Of a stretch of DNA of 14,210 nucleotides, positions 1 through 6,603 are shown piece by piece. The stretch is taken from contig CAYYHG010000072.1 of assembly GCA_964471665.1 (NCBI GenBank), positions 1 through 14,210 of the forward strand, written 5' to 3'. A program made the translations under genes and the position numbers. Below the pieces are notes generated by a model, which saw only the letters and a program-made list of their open reading frames with translations, was not told the DNA's origin and did no database searches. Source of the DNA: SW-9-67-25 sp964471665 (GTDB taxonomy: Archaea; Halobacteriota; Halobacteria; Halobacteriales; Haloarculaceae). The number at the start of each line of letters is the position of its first letter. Position 1 is the stretch's first letter.

Positions 1-805
1 CCCACGCCTTTCCGTAGACGAGCGTGCCGTCGTCGGTCACCTCGTCGAAGGGGCGGCGGACGTTCTGGGCCATCCGCTTGAGGCGGTTGCGGTGCTGGGC
101 GGCGTCCTTGAACACCGAGGTGCAAAAGTACACCTTCGGGTGGTCGCCCATGGCCGCGAGGATATCGTGGCTGCCCTCGACGGCACTCATGTGGCCCTCG
201 CGGAGTTCGTAGCCCTCCTGTTGCATCCGGCGGAAGTTGCCCTGGCTCATCTCGAACTCGTTTATGTTACAGAAGTCGGCAGCCCCCTCGTCGAGAAAGT
301 CGAGGAACTCCTCCTCGGCGCGGATGCCGGGTATCTCGAAGGCCGGTGTCAGCCCCTCCTCGCGGGCGGTGTAGAGGATGTCCTCCCACTCGGTGCCGTG
401 TAACTCGCCCCACTGTTCGAATGGCGGGTGAAAGCGGATCTCGTCCAGGCCGGCGTCGGCCAGGCGGCGCATGTTCTCCCGGCCGCCGGTGATGCCCGTA
501 TAGAGGTGGATGTGGTGGTCGTCGCCGAACTCCGCTTTGAGCAGGGAGATGTACCGGCAGGTCCGGTCGAGCACCTCCTGGGGTTCTCCGCCGGTGATCG
601 ACGACCCCAGGGCGTCCATCCGTTTGGCCTCTTCGATGATGTCCTCGTCGCACTCGACCCTGCGCTCGTTCGCGTAGACGTCGGTGACGTTCTTGCGGTT
701 CTCGCCGAGCGGGCAGTAAAAACAGTCGCGCTGGTCACAGTAGCCGTAGACGAACATGACCATCTTGCCGCCCTTGGCACACTGCTCACAGCCCTTCGAG
801 TGCAT
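1..805 (-). CDS. Radical SAM protein, COG2108-like (partial, C-terminus beyond left edge)
   Basis: The reading frame is open from an ATG at 805 to the window edge, giving 268 residues with no stop, so the C-terminus is missing. An N-terminal CEQC pair is followed by the cluster motif CDQRDCFYC (about residues 22-30), which would bind a [4Fe-4S] cluster. TGGEP near residue 65 matches the SAM-binding GGE motif, and HIHLYTG and DEIRFHPP match later strands of the radical SAM barrel. The overall pattern resembles the archaeal COG2108 group, described as related to pyruvate formate-lyase activating enzymes; its substrate is unknown to me. The cysteine spacing is CX4CX2C instead of the usual CX3CX2C. 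The gene is divergent from the small membrane protein at 923. The radical SAM assignment is firm; the subfamily is inferred from remembered motifs. Confidence 0.85.
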   Translation of the reverse strand, partial: MHSKGCEQCAKGGKMVMFVYGYCDQRDCFYCPLGENRKNVTDVYANERRVECDEDIIEEAKRMDALGSSITGGEPQEVLDRTCRYISLLKAEFGDDHHIHLYTGITGGRENMRRLADAGLDEIRFHPPFEQWGELHGTEWEDILYTAREEGLTPAFEIPGIRAEEEFLDFLDEGAADFCNINEFEMSQGNFRRMQQEGYELREGHMSAVEGSHDILAAMGDHPKVYFCTSVFKDAAQHRNRLKRMAQNVRRPFDEVTDDGTLVYGKAW

Positions 806-886
806 CTATCCTCTCTTTCTCCCGAACCGACAAAAGACACACGAAACGGGACCACCTCGTGCGAGTGCACCACAAAGCCGCCGAAC

Positions 887-895
887 GGTTAATGA
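887..895 (+). promoter_or_regulatory. Candidate TATA box for the gene at 923
   Basis: GGTTAATGA is the only AT-rich stretch in the right half of the 117-bp divergent gap (806-922). It is centred about 32 bp before the ATG at 923, which would leave a leader of a few bases. On the opposite strand, an AT-rich run near 829-838 lies about 28 bp upstream of the radical SAM start and could be its TATA box, but it is weak. Confidence 0.4.
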
Positions 896-922
896 CTGTC
901 GGGCCGACCGTACAACCGAGAG

Positions 923-1144
923 ATGGCCCATCCCGACTATCACCGGCAGCGGTTGGCGGCGTGGTCGCGAGCGTTGCTGGCCATTCCGCTGGTTGCGGTG
1001 TTGCTCGGCGAGTATCTGGTCGGCACCAGGGCCGCCTATCCGGACCGGTTCTGGGGCGCCCTGGTCGTGGTCGTCTTCTTCGGCGCGTGGGCCGTGCTGG
1101 CCGCGGTGTGGCACTACGCGATTCTCGACGCTGTCGACTCGTGA
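923..1144 (+). CDS. Small two-helix membrane protein, unknown function
   Basis: This 73-residue protein has a short basic N-terminus (HRQR) and two hydrophobic segments, about residues 15-33 (ending LLGEYLVG) and 43-63 (ALVVVVFFGAWAVLAAVW), joined by a short polar loop. It is therefore predicted to be an integral membrane hairpin. I do not recognise a named family; many haloarchaeal genomes carry short membrane proteins of this sort. It is followed after 46 bp by the DUF373 membrane protein on the same strand, but that gene has its own TATA-like box, so cotranscription is not required. The ATG at 923 is the only plausible start. The composition and two clear helices support a real gene, though the function is unknown. 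Confidence 0.7.
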   Translation: MAHPDYHRQRLAAWSRALLAIPLVAVLLGEYLVGTRAAYPDRFWGALVVVVFFGAWAVLAAVWHYAILDAVDS

Positions 1145-1160
1145 CTGGACCCCCGAAAAC

Positions 1161-1169
1161 AGATATACG
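1161..1169 (+). promoter_or_regulatory. TATA box for the DUF373 gene
   Basis: AGATATACG is centred about 26 bp before the ATG at 1191, the spacing expected for a haloarchaeal leaderless transcript. The purine-rich CGAAAAC just upstream is in the place of a BRE. Confidence 0.55.
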
Positions 1170-1190
1170 GGGACAGCCTACCGTCGAACC

Positions 1191-2279
1191 ATGCTGCTGG
1201 TGCTGTGTGTCGACCTCGACGACGACATCGGGCGCAAGACTGGCGTCGAGACGCCCGTGGTCGGTCGCGACGCCGTCCGCGAGGCGGCAGTCGCGCTCGC
1301 GACCTCGGATCCCGAGGACAGCGACGTCAACGTCCTGTTCGAGGGACTCCACATCGCCGACGACATCGACGACGAGACGGTCGTGGTGGCGGCGGTCACG
1401 GGCGTCGACAGGGGCGACGTCGCAGCAAACCGGAAGGTGGGCGAAGAACTCGACCAGATCCTGGCCGGCCTCTCGACGAGCGAGGACGTCCGCGCGCTGG
1501 TCGTGACCGACGGCGCACAGGACGAGTCGGTGATCCCGGTCATCCGCTCGCGGGTCCACGTCGACGGCGTCCGCCGGGTTGTCGTCCGCCAGGCCCAGGA
1601 CCTGGAGTCGATGTACTACACCATCAAGCAGGTGCTCGACGATCCCGAAACCCGGGGGACGATACTCGTCCCGCTCGGAATCGTCCTGCTCATCTATCCC
1701 CTCTCGATCGTGGCGAACGAACTCGGGTTCCCGGGGACGGTGCTGGGTGTCGTCTCCGCACTGCTGGGGTTGTACATCCTCGCTCGCGGGTTCGGCGTCG
1801 GTGCGTGGCTCGACAGTGCCGTCGCCCGCACCCGGGCGGCGCTGTTCACCGGACACGTGACTCTCATAACGTACGTCGCCGCCGCGGCGTTGCTCGTCAT
1901 CGGCGGCGTCAGCGGCACACAGACCCTCGAAGCCACACAGACCGAGAGCTCCGTGGCGCTGGGTGTCCTCGACGTGCTCGCAGCACTGCTCTTGGGGTCG
2001 GTCCAGTGGTTCGCTGCCGCCGGGGTGACGAGCAGTCTCGGCCACGTCACCGACGAGTACCTCGCCGGGGAGTTCCGCTGGCGGTACCTGAACGCGCCCT
2101 TCTACGTGGTGGCGATCGCGGTCGTGCTCTACGCCGTGAGCGCCTTCTTTCTCGGGCAGGCCACCCTGGAGTTCGTTGCCATCGCGCTGACCGGCGGGAC
2201 ACTTCTCGGCGTGGTGAGTACCCTCTCCTTTGCGGTCGCCGAGTCGTGGTCCCAGCAACGAACCGAAGCCGTCCAGTGA
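1191..2279 (+). CDS. DUF373 family integral membrane protein
   Basis: The 362-residue protein opens with MLLVLCVDLDDDIGRKTG, a pattern I associate with the archaeal DUF373 family (PF04123). Residues 1 to about 155 look soluble and alpha/beta, with conserved-looking TPVVGRDA and VTDGAQDESVIPVI stretches. The rest has about six hydrophobic segments, near residues 157-176, 181-199, 222-242, 257-276, 300-322 and 325-347. It is predicted to be a membrane protein with a cytoplasmic N-terminal domain. The frame is open upstream to 756, but the ATG at 1191 fits both the family start and the TATA box at 1161-1169, so I chose it. The biochemical role of DUF373 is not established to my knowledge. Confidence 0.85.
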   Translation: MLLVLCVDLDDDIGRKTGVETPVVGRDAVREAAVALATSDPEDSDVNVLFEGLHIADDIDDETVVVAAVTGVDRGDVAANRKVGEELDQILAGLSTSEDVRALVVTDGAQDESVIPVIRSRVHVDGVRRVVVRQAQDLESMYYTIKQVLDDPETRGTILVPLGIVLLIYPLSIVANELGFPGTVLGVVSALLGLYILARGFGVGAWLDSAVARTRAALFTGHVTLITYVAAAALLVIGGVSGTQTLEATQTESSVALGVLDVLAALLLGSVQWFAAAGVTSSLGHVTDEYLAGEFRWRYLNAPFYVVAIAVVLYAVSAFFLGQATLEFVAIALTGGTLLGVVSTLSFAVAESWSQQRTEAVQ

Positions 2280-2343
2280 GACTACGGAACAGAGCTGACC
2301 CGAGATCAAAAGAACCGAATAGCGCCAGGAGCAGTTGCTACAC

Positions 2344-2700
2344 ATGAACTTCCGAGTCGTGCTCGAGGCGGCCTGGCTGGTCCACGACGTGGACAACATC
2401 GACGACGCCATCGGGGTGGCGGTCAGCGAGGCCGGCAAGCGCCTCAACGAACAGGAGATGGACTACATCGAGGTCGACGTCGGGTTCACCGACTGCCCGG
2501 CCTGCGGGGAACCGTTCGACTCGGCGTTCATCGCCGCGGACACAGCTCTGGTCGGACTGATGCTGGAGATGAAGGTCTTCAACGCAGAGAGCGTCGAACA
2601 CGCCCAGCGCATCGCCAAGAGTGACATCGGCGGGGCGCTCCGGGACGTCCCGCTCAAGGTCCTCGATACCGTCGCCATCGACGACGAGGAAGACGCGTAG
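2344..2700 (+). CDS. UPF0212 (DUF555) family protein
   Basis: This 118-residue acidic, soluble protein starts MNFRVVLEAAWLV and contains TDCPACGEPFDSAF near residues 52-65. The CPxCG pair is suggestive of half a zinc knuckle. It ends in an acidic tail (DDEEDA). Length and sequence agree with the archaeal UPF0212/DUF555 family (PF04475 as I recall), whose function is unknown. The ATG at 2344 is preferred to an in-frame TTG at 2335 because family members begin MNF/MNY-like. It follows the DUF373 gene by 64 bp and is followed after 43 bp by the XRE-CBS regulator, which has its own promoter. No convincing TATA box was seen before this gene, so it may be read from the DUF373 transcript. Confidence 0.85.
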   Translation: MNFRVVLEAAWLVHDVDNIDDAIGVAVSEAGKRLNEQEMDYIEVDVGFTDCPACGEPFDSAFIAADTALVGLMLEMKVFNAESVEHAQRIAKSDIGGALRDVPLKVLDTVAIDDEEDA

Positions 2701-2714
2701 CCGGGGCCGGTACG

Positions 2715-2725
2715 TTTTTATATTA
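2715..2725 (+). promoter_or_regulatory. TATA box for the XRE-CBS regulator
   Basis: TTTTTATATTA is the most AT-rich stretch of this part of the window and is centred about 25 bp before the ATG at 2744, implying a leaderless or nearly leaderless mRNA. The AT-rich TACTTAGGGTTATC between it and the start could hold a regulator site, but no clear dyad is present. Confidence 0.65.
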
Positions 2726-2743
2726 CTTAGGGTTATCTACGGT

Positions 2744-3286
2744 ATGGATCTCCCGACGTCAGAGGACCTGCGGGAGCGACGGACGGAGCTGGGACTGACA
2801 CAGAGCGAGCTCGCCGAGCGGGCGGAGGTCTCCCAGCCGTTGATCGCCCGCATCGAGGGTGGGGACGTGGATCCGCGGCTCTCGACGCTGCGACGCATCG
2901 TGAACGCACTCCAGGAGGCCGAGGGGGGAATCCTGCGTGCCCGCGATCTGATGCACTCGCCGGTGATCAGCGTCCAGCCCGACGCGAGCGTCCACGAGAC
3001 GATCGACCTGATGAACGAGAAAGGCTACTCGCAGGTGCCGGTCATCCGCGACGGCGTCCCACAGGGGCTGATCGCCACCTCGGACATCCGCGCACGCTCC
3101 GGGGAGAACGTCGGCGAACTCCCGGTCGCGGAGGTGATGCACGAGTCACTGACCACGGTCGAACCGGACGCCGCGCTCGACGCCATCGACGCACACCTCG
3201 ACCACAACGACGCCGTCCTGGTCGTCGAGGACGGCGAGACCATCGGCGTCATCACCGCGGCCGACATCGCACGCCACGTCTCATAA
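2744..3286 (+). CDS. XRE-type HTH regulator with two CBS domains
   Basis: The 180-residue protein has an N-terminal XRE-like helix-turn-helix (about residues 7-60), with LGLTQSELAERAEVSQPLIA and ARIEGGDVDPRLSTL matching the usual XRE core. Two CBS domains follow: about 66-115 (RDLMHSPVISVQPDASV ... QVPVIRDG) and about 127-178 (VAEVMHESLTTVEPDAAL ... GVITAADIA). This is the archaeal HTH+CBS architecture of COG3620. The likely role is transcriptional control tuned by an adenine nucleotide or similar ligand bound between the CBS pair; the ligand and targets cannot be read from the sequence. The ATG at 2744 sits 25 bp after a strong TATA box, and upstream in-frame codons belong to the shadow of UPF0212. 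Its stop codon lies inside the probable TATA box of the next gene. Confidence 0.9.
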   Translation: MDLPTSEDLRERRTELGLTQSELAERAEVSQPLIARIEGGDVDPRLSTLRRIVNALQEAEGGILRARDLMHSPVISVQPDASVHETIDLMNEKGYSQVPVIRDGVPQGLIATSDIRARSGENVGELPVAEVMHESLTTVEPDAALDAIDAHLDHNDAVLVVEDGETIGVITAADIARHVS

Positions 3287-3289
3287 ATA
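3283..3289 (+). promoter_or_regulatory. Candidate TATA box overlapping a stop codon
   Basis: ATAAATA contains the TAA stop of the XRE-CBS gene (3284-3286) and is centred 26 bp before the ATG at 3312. The spacing is right for a leaderless promoter of the next gene. Confidence 0.5.
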
Positions 3290-3311
3290 CACGCCGGTGC
3301 TCACCCAGGAT

Positions 3312-3791
3312 ATGCGAGTGACAACCGACACCATCCGGGCAGAACGCGAGTGGGTACACTCGCGCGCCGACCTCGTCGTCCCGCTGATCAACGACGTTCG
3401 AGACGACCTGGGTGACCTGTTCGAGACAGATGTGGATCACGTGACCCGCGCGCAGTACCGGGAGGCCGTCGACGGGGTGTTTGCCGACGGCGACCTGGCG
3501 GTCAACGTCGCGACCATCGTCTGCGTGTTGCGCGACCTCGACGTCGAGGCCGACTACCCCGGCTTCGTCGTGGACGAACTCCTGGGCCGGGAACTCGCGG
3601 GTATGATCGCGGGCCGACAGCCGTTCAGACTGCTCGGCGAGGCGACCTTCCACTACGCCGACGCCCACACCCACGGCGAGGCGACCGACGCGGCCGGCGC
3701 CGACGACCTCGACGCCGCGCTCGCGGCCGGGTTCCAGACGCGCCTGCCGGGCTGGGACTGGACTGCCTCGGAGAGTCCCTTCGGCGTGTGA
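3312..3791 (+). CDS. Unrecognised acidic haloarchaeal protein
   Basis: A 159-residue, acidic, apparently soluble protein with no signal peptide or membrane segment. Its N-terminal part is rich in helix-forming residues (ETDVDHVTRAQYREAVDGVF). Near residues 86-97 it has YPGFVVDELLGR. Late in the protein it has a histidine-containing stretch, FHYADAHTHGEA, which could bind metal, though this is only a guess. It ends in an aromatic tail (PGWDWTASESPFGV). I do not recognise the family. The ATG at 3312 is preferred to the GTG at 3297 because it lies 26 bp from the ATAAATA box. It converges on the gene at 3891-4286, with the 80-bp palindrome between them. Confidence 0.75.
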   Translation: MRVTTDTIRAEREWVHSRADLVVPLINDVRDDLGDLFETDVDHVTRAQYREAVDGVFADGDLAVNVATIVCVLRDLDVEADYPGFVVDELLGRELAGMIAGRQPFRLLGEATFHYADAHTHGEATDAAGADDLDAALAAGFQTRLPGWDWTASESPFGV

Positions 3792-3811
3792 TATACTGAT
3801 GGTTGTGATTC

Positions 3812-3891
3812 ATACTGTCGGCTATAAGCCCGTGAGCAGTATCGGCACCCCGGGGTGGGGAATATCTTCACGAAGTTATAGCCGACAGTAT
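3812..3891. repeat. 80-bp interrupted palindrome with 16-bp perfect terminal inverted repeats
   Basis: ATACTGTCGGCTATAA at 3812-3827 is repeated exactly, inverted, at 3876-3891. The centre is itself a perfect 12-bp palindrome, CACCCCGGGGTG (3846-3857), placed on the same axis of symmetry. The flanks between arm and centre still match at about half of positions (for example CGTGA at 3831-3835 against TCACG at 3868-3872). Overall about 31 of 40 positions pair by my hand count. The element fills the convergent gap between two genes, and its last base is the first base of the neighbour's stop codon. It has the look of a small inverted-repeat (MITE-like) element or a two-way terminator/structured RNA. 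No clear target-site duplication was found. Confidence 0.75.
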
Positions 3892-4286
3892 CAGAACTGC
3901 GGCAGTGACGCCCGCTCGATGGCCTGCAGGCACGAGGCGGCCTCCGAGAGCGCGAGAGTCTCGTAGAGGATGTGTGGCCACACCTCCTCGCCTTCCGAGA
4001 GCGCGTGGTTTTCGGCCGAGAGTTTGCCGTCGGTCGGCGTGACCGCCTCCAGGACGCCCAGCGCCTCGAGGACGGCCTCCCGGTCGGCGGTCGTCGCGAC
4101 GAACCGGACTTTCATCTCCCGGACGGTGGTCCCTCGGCAGGCGAGCGACGTCGGCCGCCTGTCGTAGTCCGTGCGCGGATCGAGTTCGACCTGCGCCCAG
4201 ATCCCGTCGACACCACGGTACTCGCCGACCTCGACCGGCGAGTCGAGCGCGTCTGTCAACACCTGACGGACGGTTTCTTCGGTCAT
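3891..4286 (-). CDS. Unrecognised acidic haloarchaeal protein
   Basis: This 131-residue, probably cytoplasmic protein starts MTEETVRQVLTDALDSPVEV and has no signal peptide or membrane helix. Its middle, VREMKVRFVATTADREAVLE, reads like a beta-strand followed by a helix of a small alpha/beta domain. I do not recognise the family. The ATG at 4286 lies 64 bp downstream of the pgk stop on the same strand, and no good TATA box was seen in that gap, so it may be cotranscribed with pgk. Its TGA stop (3893-3891) shares one base with the right end of the 80-bp palindrome, which may therefore also terminate this transcript. Confidence 0.75.
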   Translation of the reverse strand: MTEETVRQVLTDALDSPVEVGEYRGVDGIWAQVELDPRTDYDRRPTSLACRGTTVREMKVRFVATTADREAVLEALGVLEAVTPTDGKLSAENHALSEGEEVWPHILYETLALSEAASCLQAIERASLPQF

Positions 4287-4350
4287 GCTGAGTGTCGTTC
4301 CCGAAACAACGGTACGACCCCCTGCTGGATACGTTTTGCCCGGACGCCTC

Positions 4351-5577
4351 TCACTCCCCCAGTTCCGCCTCGCTCGACCGTTTCAGCACCTCCACAGCGG
4401 GAAGAGAGGTCCCGGTCAGCGCCCGGATGTACGCGCCGCCGGCGATCGAGACGTGCGAGAAGTCGGTCTCGCGGAGCCCGTACATCTCGATGGCACGCGA
4501 CGTGTCGCCGCCGCCGACCACCGAGAAACAGCCACTGGCGCCGATTGCCTCGAGGACGTTCACCGTGCCGTAGCTGAACCGCTCGTCCTCGAAGACGCCC
4601 AGCGCACCCTTCACGAAGACAGCCGTCGAACTGGCCGCGATGTCGGCATAGCGGGAGGTCGTGTCGGTCCCGACGTCGAGATAGTCGTGGTCCTTGTCCC
4701 TGACGTCGGCGACGGTCTCCTCGGCGCGCTCGCCGTCGTCCTCGTAGGCCAGGTCCGTCGGGAAGACCAGATCCGAGGGGTGGGCCTCGATGAGGTGCTG
4801 GATCTTCTCCCGGTTGCGGGCGTATTGCTCGTCGTAGACGTCCGTGTCGCCGACGTCCCGACCGACCTCGTACCCCAGCGCACGCAGGAACAGTTCCCCC
4901 GCGATTCCGCCCAGGAGGAAGTTGTCCACCCTGCCCTCGAGGGCGGTCATCACCTCGATGACGTCGGTGGCCTTCTTGCCGCCGGCCACCATCGTCACGT
5001 CGCCGTCGAACTCCCGAGTTGCGATGGCGGAGTTGGCCTCGTGCTCGGCGACCATCACCCGCCCGGCGTAGGCGTCCATCGCGAGCGGGAATCCCACGAG
5101 CGAGGCGTGGCTGCGGTGGGCCGCCGAGTAGGCGTCGTTGACGTAGGCGTCGAACTCTGGTGTGAGCGTCCGGACGAGCGTGCTTCCGGCGTGTTCTTCG
5201 GGCTCTCTCTCGGGGAGTTCGTCCATGACCATGCGGACGTTCTCCAGCAGAACGACATCGCCGCTCTCGAGATTGCGAACCGCCTCGAGTGCGGTCGGGC
5301 CGTAGGTGTCCGGGACGAACTCGACGGGCGTTCCGAGGTGTTCCGCGAGCGTGTCGGCGTGCTGTTCCAGCGACGTGAACGACTCCCGGCCCGGCCGGCC
5401 CTGGTGGGCGAGCACGGCCACCCGGTGGTCGGCCTCGACGAGTTCGCGGATGGTGTCTGCGTGGCGGACGAACCGGCGGTTGTCCCGGATCCGGCCCTCC
5501 GAGACAGGTGAGTTGAGGTCCACGCGCACGACGACCCGTTGCCCGTCCGCGAGGTCGTCGAGCGTCTGGTAGCTCAT
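4351..5577 (-). CDS. pgk: Phosphoglycerate kinase
   Basis: PGK transfers phosphate between 1,3-bisphosphoglycerate and ADP in the cytoplasm, in glycolysis and gluconeogenesis. The 408-residue length is normal. Recognisable motifs in order are VRVDLNSP (about 17-24, the substrate-binding VRVDFNVP), AHQGRP (57-62), LLENVR (110-115), NDAYSAAHRSHAS (148-160), GGKKATD (200-206, the GGAKVxDK nucleotide-site loop with its lysine kept), FVKGALGVFED (322-332, replacing the bacterial WNGPMGVFE) and GGGDT (356-360). All key segments are intact, so the enzyme should be active. The ATG at 5577 is preceded at the correct distance by a TATA-like TACTAGTAC. The unknown gene at 3891-4286 follows on the same strand and may share its transcript. 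Confidence 0.97.
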   Translation of the reverse strand: MSYQTLDDLADGQRVVVRVDLNSPVSEGRIRDNRRFVRHADTIRELVEADHRVAVLAHQGRPGRESFTSLEQHADTLAEHLGTPVEFVPDTYGPTALEAVRNLESGDVVLLENVRMVMDELPEREPEEHAGSTLVRTLTPEFDAYVNDAYSAAHRSHASLVGFPLAMDAYAGRVMVAEHEANSAIATREFDGDVTMVAGGKKATDVIEVMTALEGRVDNFLLGGIAGELFLRALGYEVGRDVGDTDVYDEQYARNREKIQHLIEAHPSDLVFPTDLAYEDDGERAEETVADVRDKDHDYLDVGTDTTSRYADIAASSTAVFVKGALGVFEDERFSYGTVNVLEAIGASGCFSVVGGGDTSRAIEMYGLRETDFSHVSIAGGAYIRALTGTSLPAVEVLKRSSEAELGE

Positions 5578-5599
5578 CGTCTATCCGTGGGCCGACCAG

Positions 5600-5609
5600 A
5601 TACTAGTAC
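5600..5609 (-). promoter_or_regulatory. TATA box for pgk
   Basis: On the minus strand GTACTAGTAT is centred about 27 bp upstream of the pgk ATG at 5577, implying a leaderless transcript. The stretch contains the 10-bp palindrome AGTACTAGTA/TACTAGTACT. Confidence 0.5.
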
Positions 5610-5637
5610 TCCGCGATGTTCGACAACCAGGCGTCGG

Positions 5638-6153
5638 TCACTCGCCGGCTGTCGCCTCCCCGAGGAACGGTTCGTACTCCTCGTGGCGAACCGTCGCGAG
5701 GGTCGTCCCGTCGATGGTCTCGGCGTGGGTGTAGATGACGTCGCGTTCGCGGGCTGCCTCGGCCATCCCCGTGGCCAGGAGCGTGTCGTACCGGCCTGCC
5801 AGCATGACCGCCGTCTCTCGCTCCGGGTCCAGCAGCTCCGTCACCAGGTACACGAACCCCTCGACGTCGGTGCCGTACACCTGGTATGCGGAAACCGAGC
5901 ACCGATCGACGATCCCGAGGAGGTCGTCGGCGTAGTTGTCCGGCACGACGTACACGAGGCCGAACTGATCCTCCTCGCCCATGTCGGGGCTGACGGCATT
6001 CACGTGTGGCGCCGGGATTTCGAGGACCTCCCAGCCGTCCTCGCGGCGGGTCTCGGCGACCGCCGCCATGTCCTCGCGGGTCTGTTCCCACGCCCGCGCG
6101 TGGACGCCCGCTTCGTCACGGAGCCGTTCCACGTAGCGGTCCGGCCTGTCCAT
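5638..6153 (-). CDS. Unrecognised acidic haloarchaeal protein
   Basis: This 171-residue soluble protein starts MDRPDRYVERLRDEAGVHAR. Its N-terminal third is helical and charged (WEQTREDMAAVAETRREDGW). A probable alpha/beta region follows, with alternating hydrophobic strands (FGLVYVVPDNYADDLLGIV, QVYGTDVEGFVYLVTELLD, TAVMLAGRYD). There is no signal peptide, membrane segment or obvious catalytic motif, and I do not recognise the family. It lies between the last gene of the ABC operon (39 bp upstream) and pgk (60 bp downstream), all on the minus strand. A GGTTAACC box at 6177-6184, about 27 bp before the ATG, suggests its own promoter. A longer Arg-rich overlapping frame (5603-6091) was rejected. 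Confidence 0.75.
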   Translation of the reverse strand: MDRPDRYVERLRDEAGVHARAWEQTREDMAAVAETRREDGWEVLEIPAPHVNAVSPDMGEEDQFGLVYVVPDNYADDLLGIVDRCSVSAYQVYGTDVEGFVYLVTELLDPERETAVMLAGRYDTLLATGMAEAARERDVIYTHAETIDGTTLATVRHEEYEPFLGEATAGE

Positions 6154-6176
6154 ATCCTGCCGTCGGGCTGGCTGTG

Positions 6177-6184
6177 GGTTAACC
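6177..6184 (-). promoter_or_regulatory. Candidate TATA box for the gene at 5638-6153
   Basis: GGTTAACC is centred 27 bp upstream of the ATG at 6153 in the short gap after the ABC operon. It is only weakly AT-rich, so this is tentative. Confidence 0.35.
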
Positions 6185-6192
6185 TCGTCGGC

Positions 6193-6603
6193 TCACCCGA
6201 CCCCGAGAACGGTCTCCATGAGAGCGGACACGACCAGCACGAGGAGACTCCCCACGAAGAGTTTGCTCGGGGGCGCCAGGCGCCGATCCGGCGGGGGTGG
6301 AAACCGACTCCCCGGCAGGAGGCGGTCCACGAGCGCCTGCAGCCGGGACGCTCCCGCGGTGCCGACGGGGTCCTGTCGTGACTCCCCGGGCGACGTGGGC
6401 CACAGGCGGGCCGTGGCGTACCCCATCAGGCCGAAGCCAGCCAGAAAGAGCGAGAGTTTCGCCCGGACGAGTCCGCCGCCGGTCGCGACGCCGACGACCA
6501 GCGCGCCGAGAGTCGCCACCGCCGCGACGGCGACGGCGTACGCGAACGCGTCGAGCCAGACCAGCGTCGCCGACGCCGCCCTCCGAGATCGGTCGTGTGT
6601 CAC
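6193..6603 (-). CDS. Small three-helix membrane protein, last gene of the ABC importer operon
   Basis: The 136-residue protein has three hydrophobic segments: about 15-42 (VWLDAFAYAVAVAAVATLGA onward), 47-67 (AKLSLFLAGFGLMGYATARL) and 113-134 (KLFVGSLLVLVVSALMETVL). A proline/arginine-rich loop lies between the second and third. The family is not recognised. The start is a GTG at 6603 that overlaps the TGA of the upstream ATPase in the sequence GTGA, and a GGAGGAG Shine-Dalgarno sits 8 bases before it. Together these tie its translation to the transporter operon. It could be an accessory membrane subunit, or a gene that simply shares the transcript; the sequence does not decide. No other start lies near, since the next methionine is inside the second helix. 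Confidence 0.75.
   Translation of the reverse strand: MTHDRSRRAASATLVWLDAFAYAVAVAAVATLGALVVGVATGGGLVRAKLSLFLAGFGLMGYATARLWPTSPGESRQDPVGTAGASRLQALVDRLLPGSRFPPPPDRRLAPPSKLFVGSLLVLVVSALMETVLGVG

Noticed and set aside
2335..2343. TTG start for the UPF0212 gene
   Set aside because: It adds only three residues; the ATG at 2344 gives the family-typical N-terminus.
786..2447. 553-codon minus-strand ORF opposite the DUF373 gene
   Set aside because: It is antisense to a recognised family, runs across two real genes and their promoters, and has no domain.
3807..3897. Target-site duplication flanking the 80-bp palindrome
   Set aside because: The immediate flanks (TGATTC on the left, CAGAAC on the right) do not form a direct repeat of useful length.
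5603..6091. 162-codon Arg-rich minus-strand ORF overlapping the gene at 5638-6153
   Set aside because: The composition is basic and low-complexity, whereas the overlapping frame gives an acidic, well-patterned protein.
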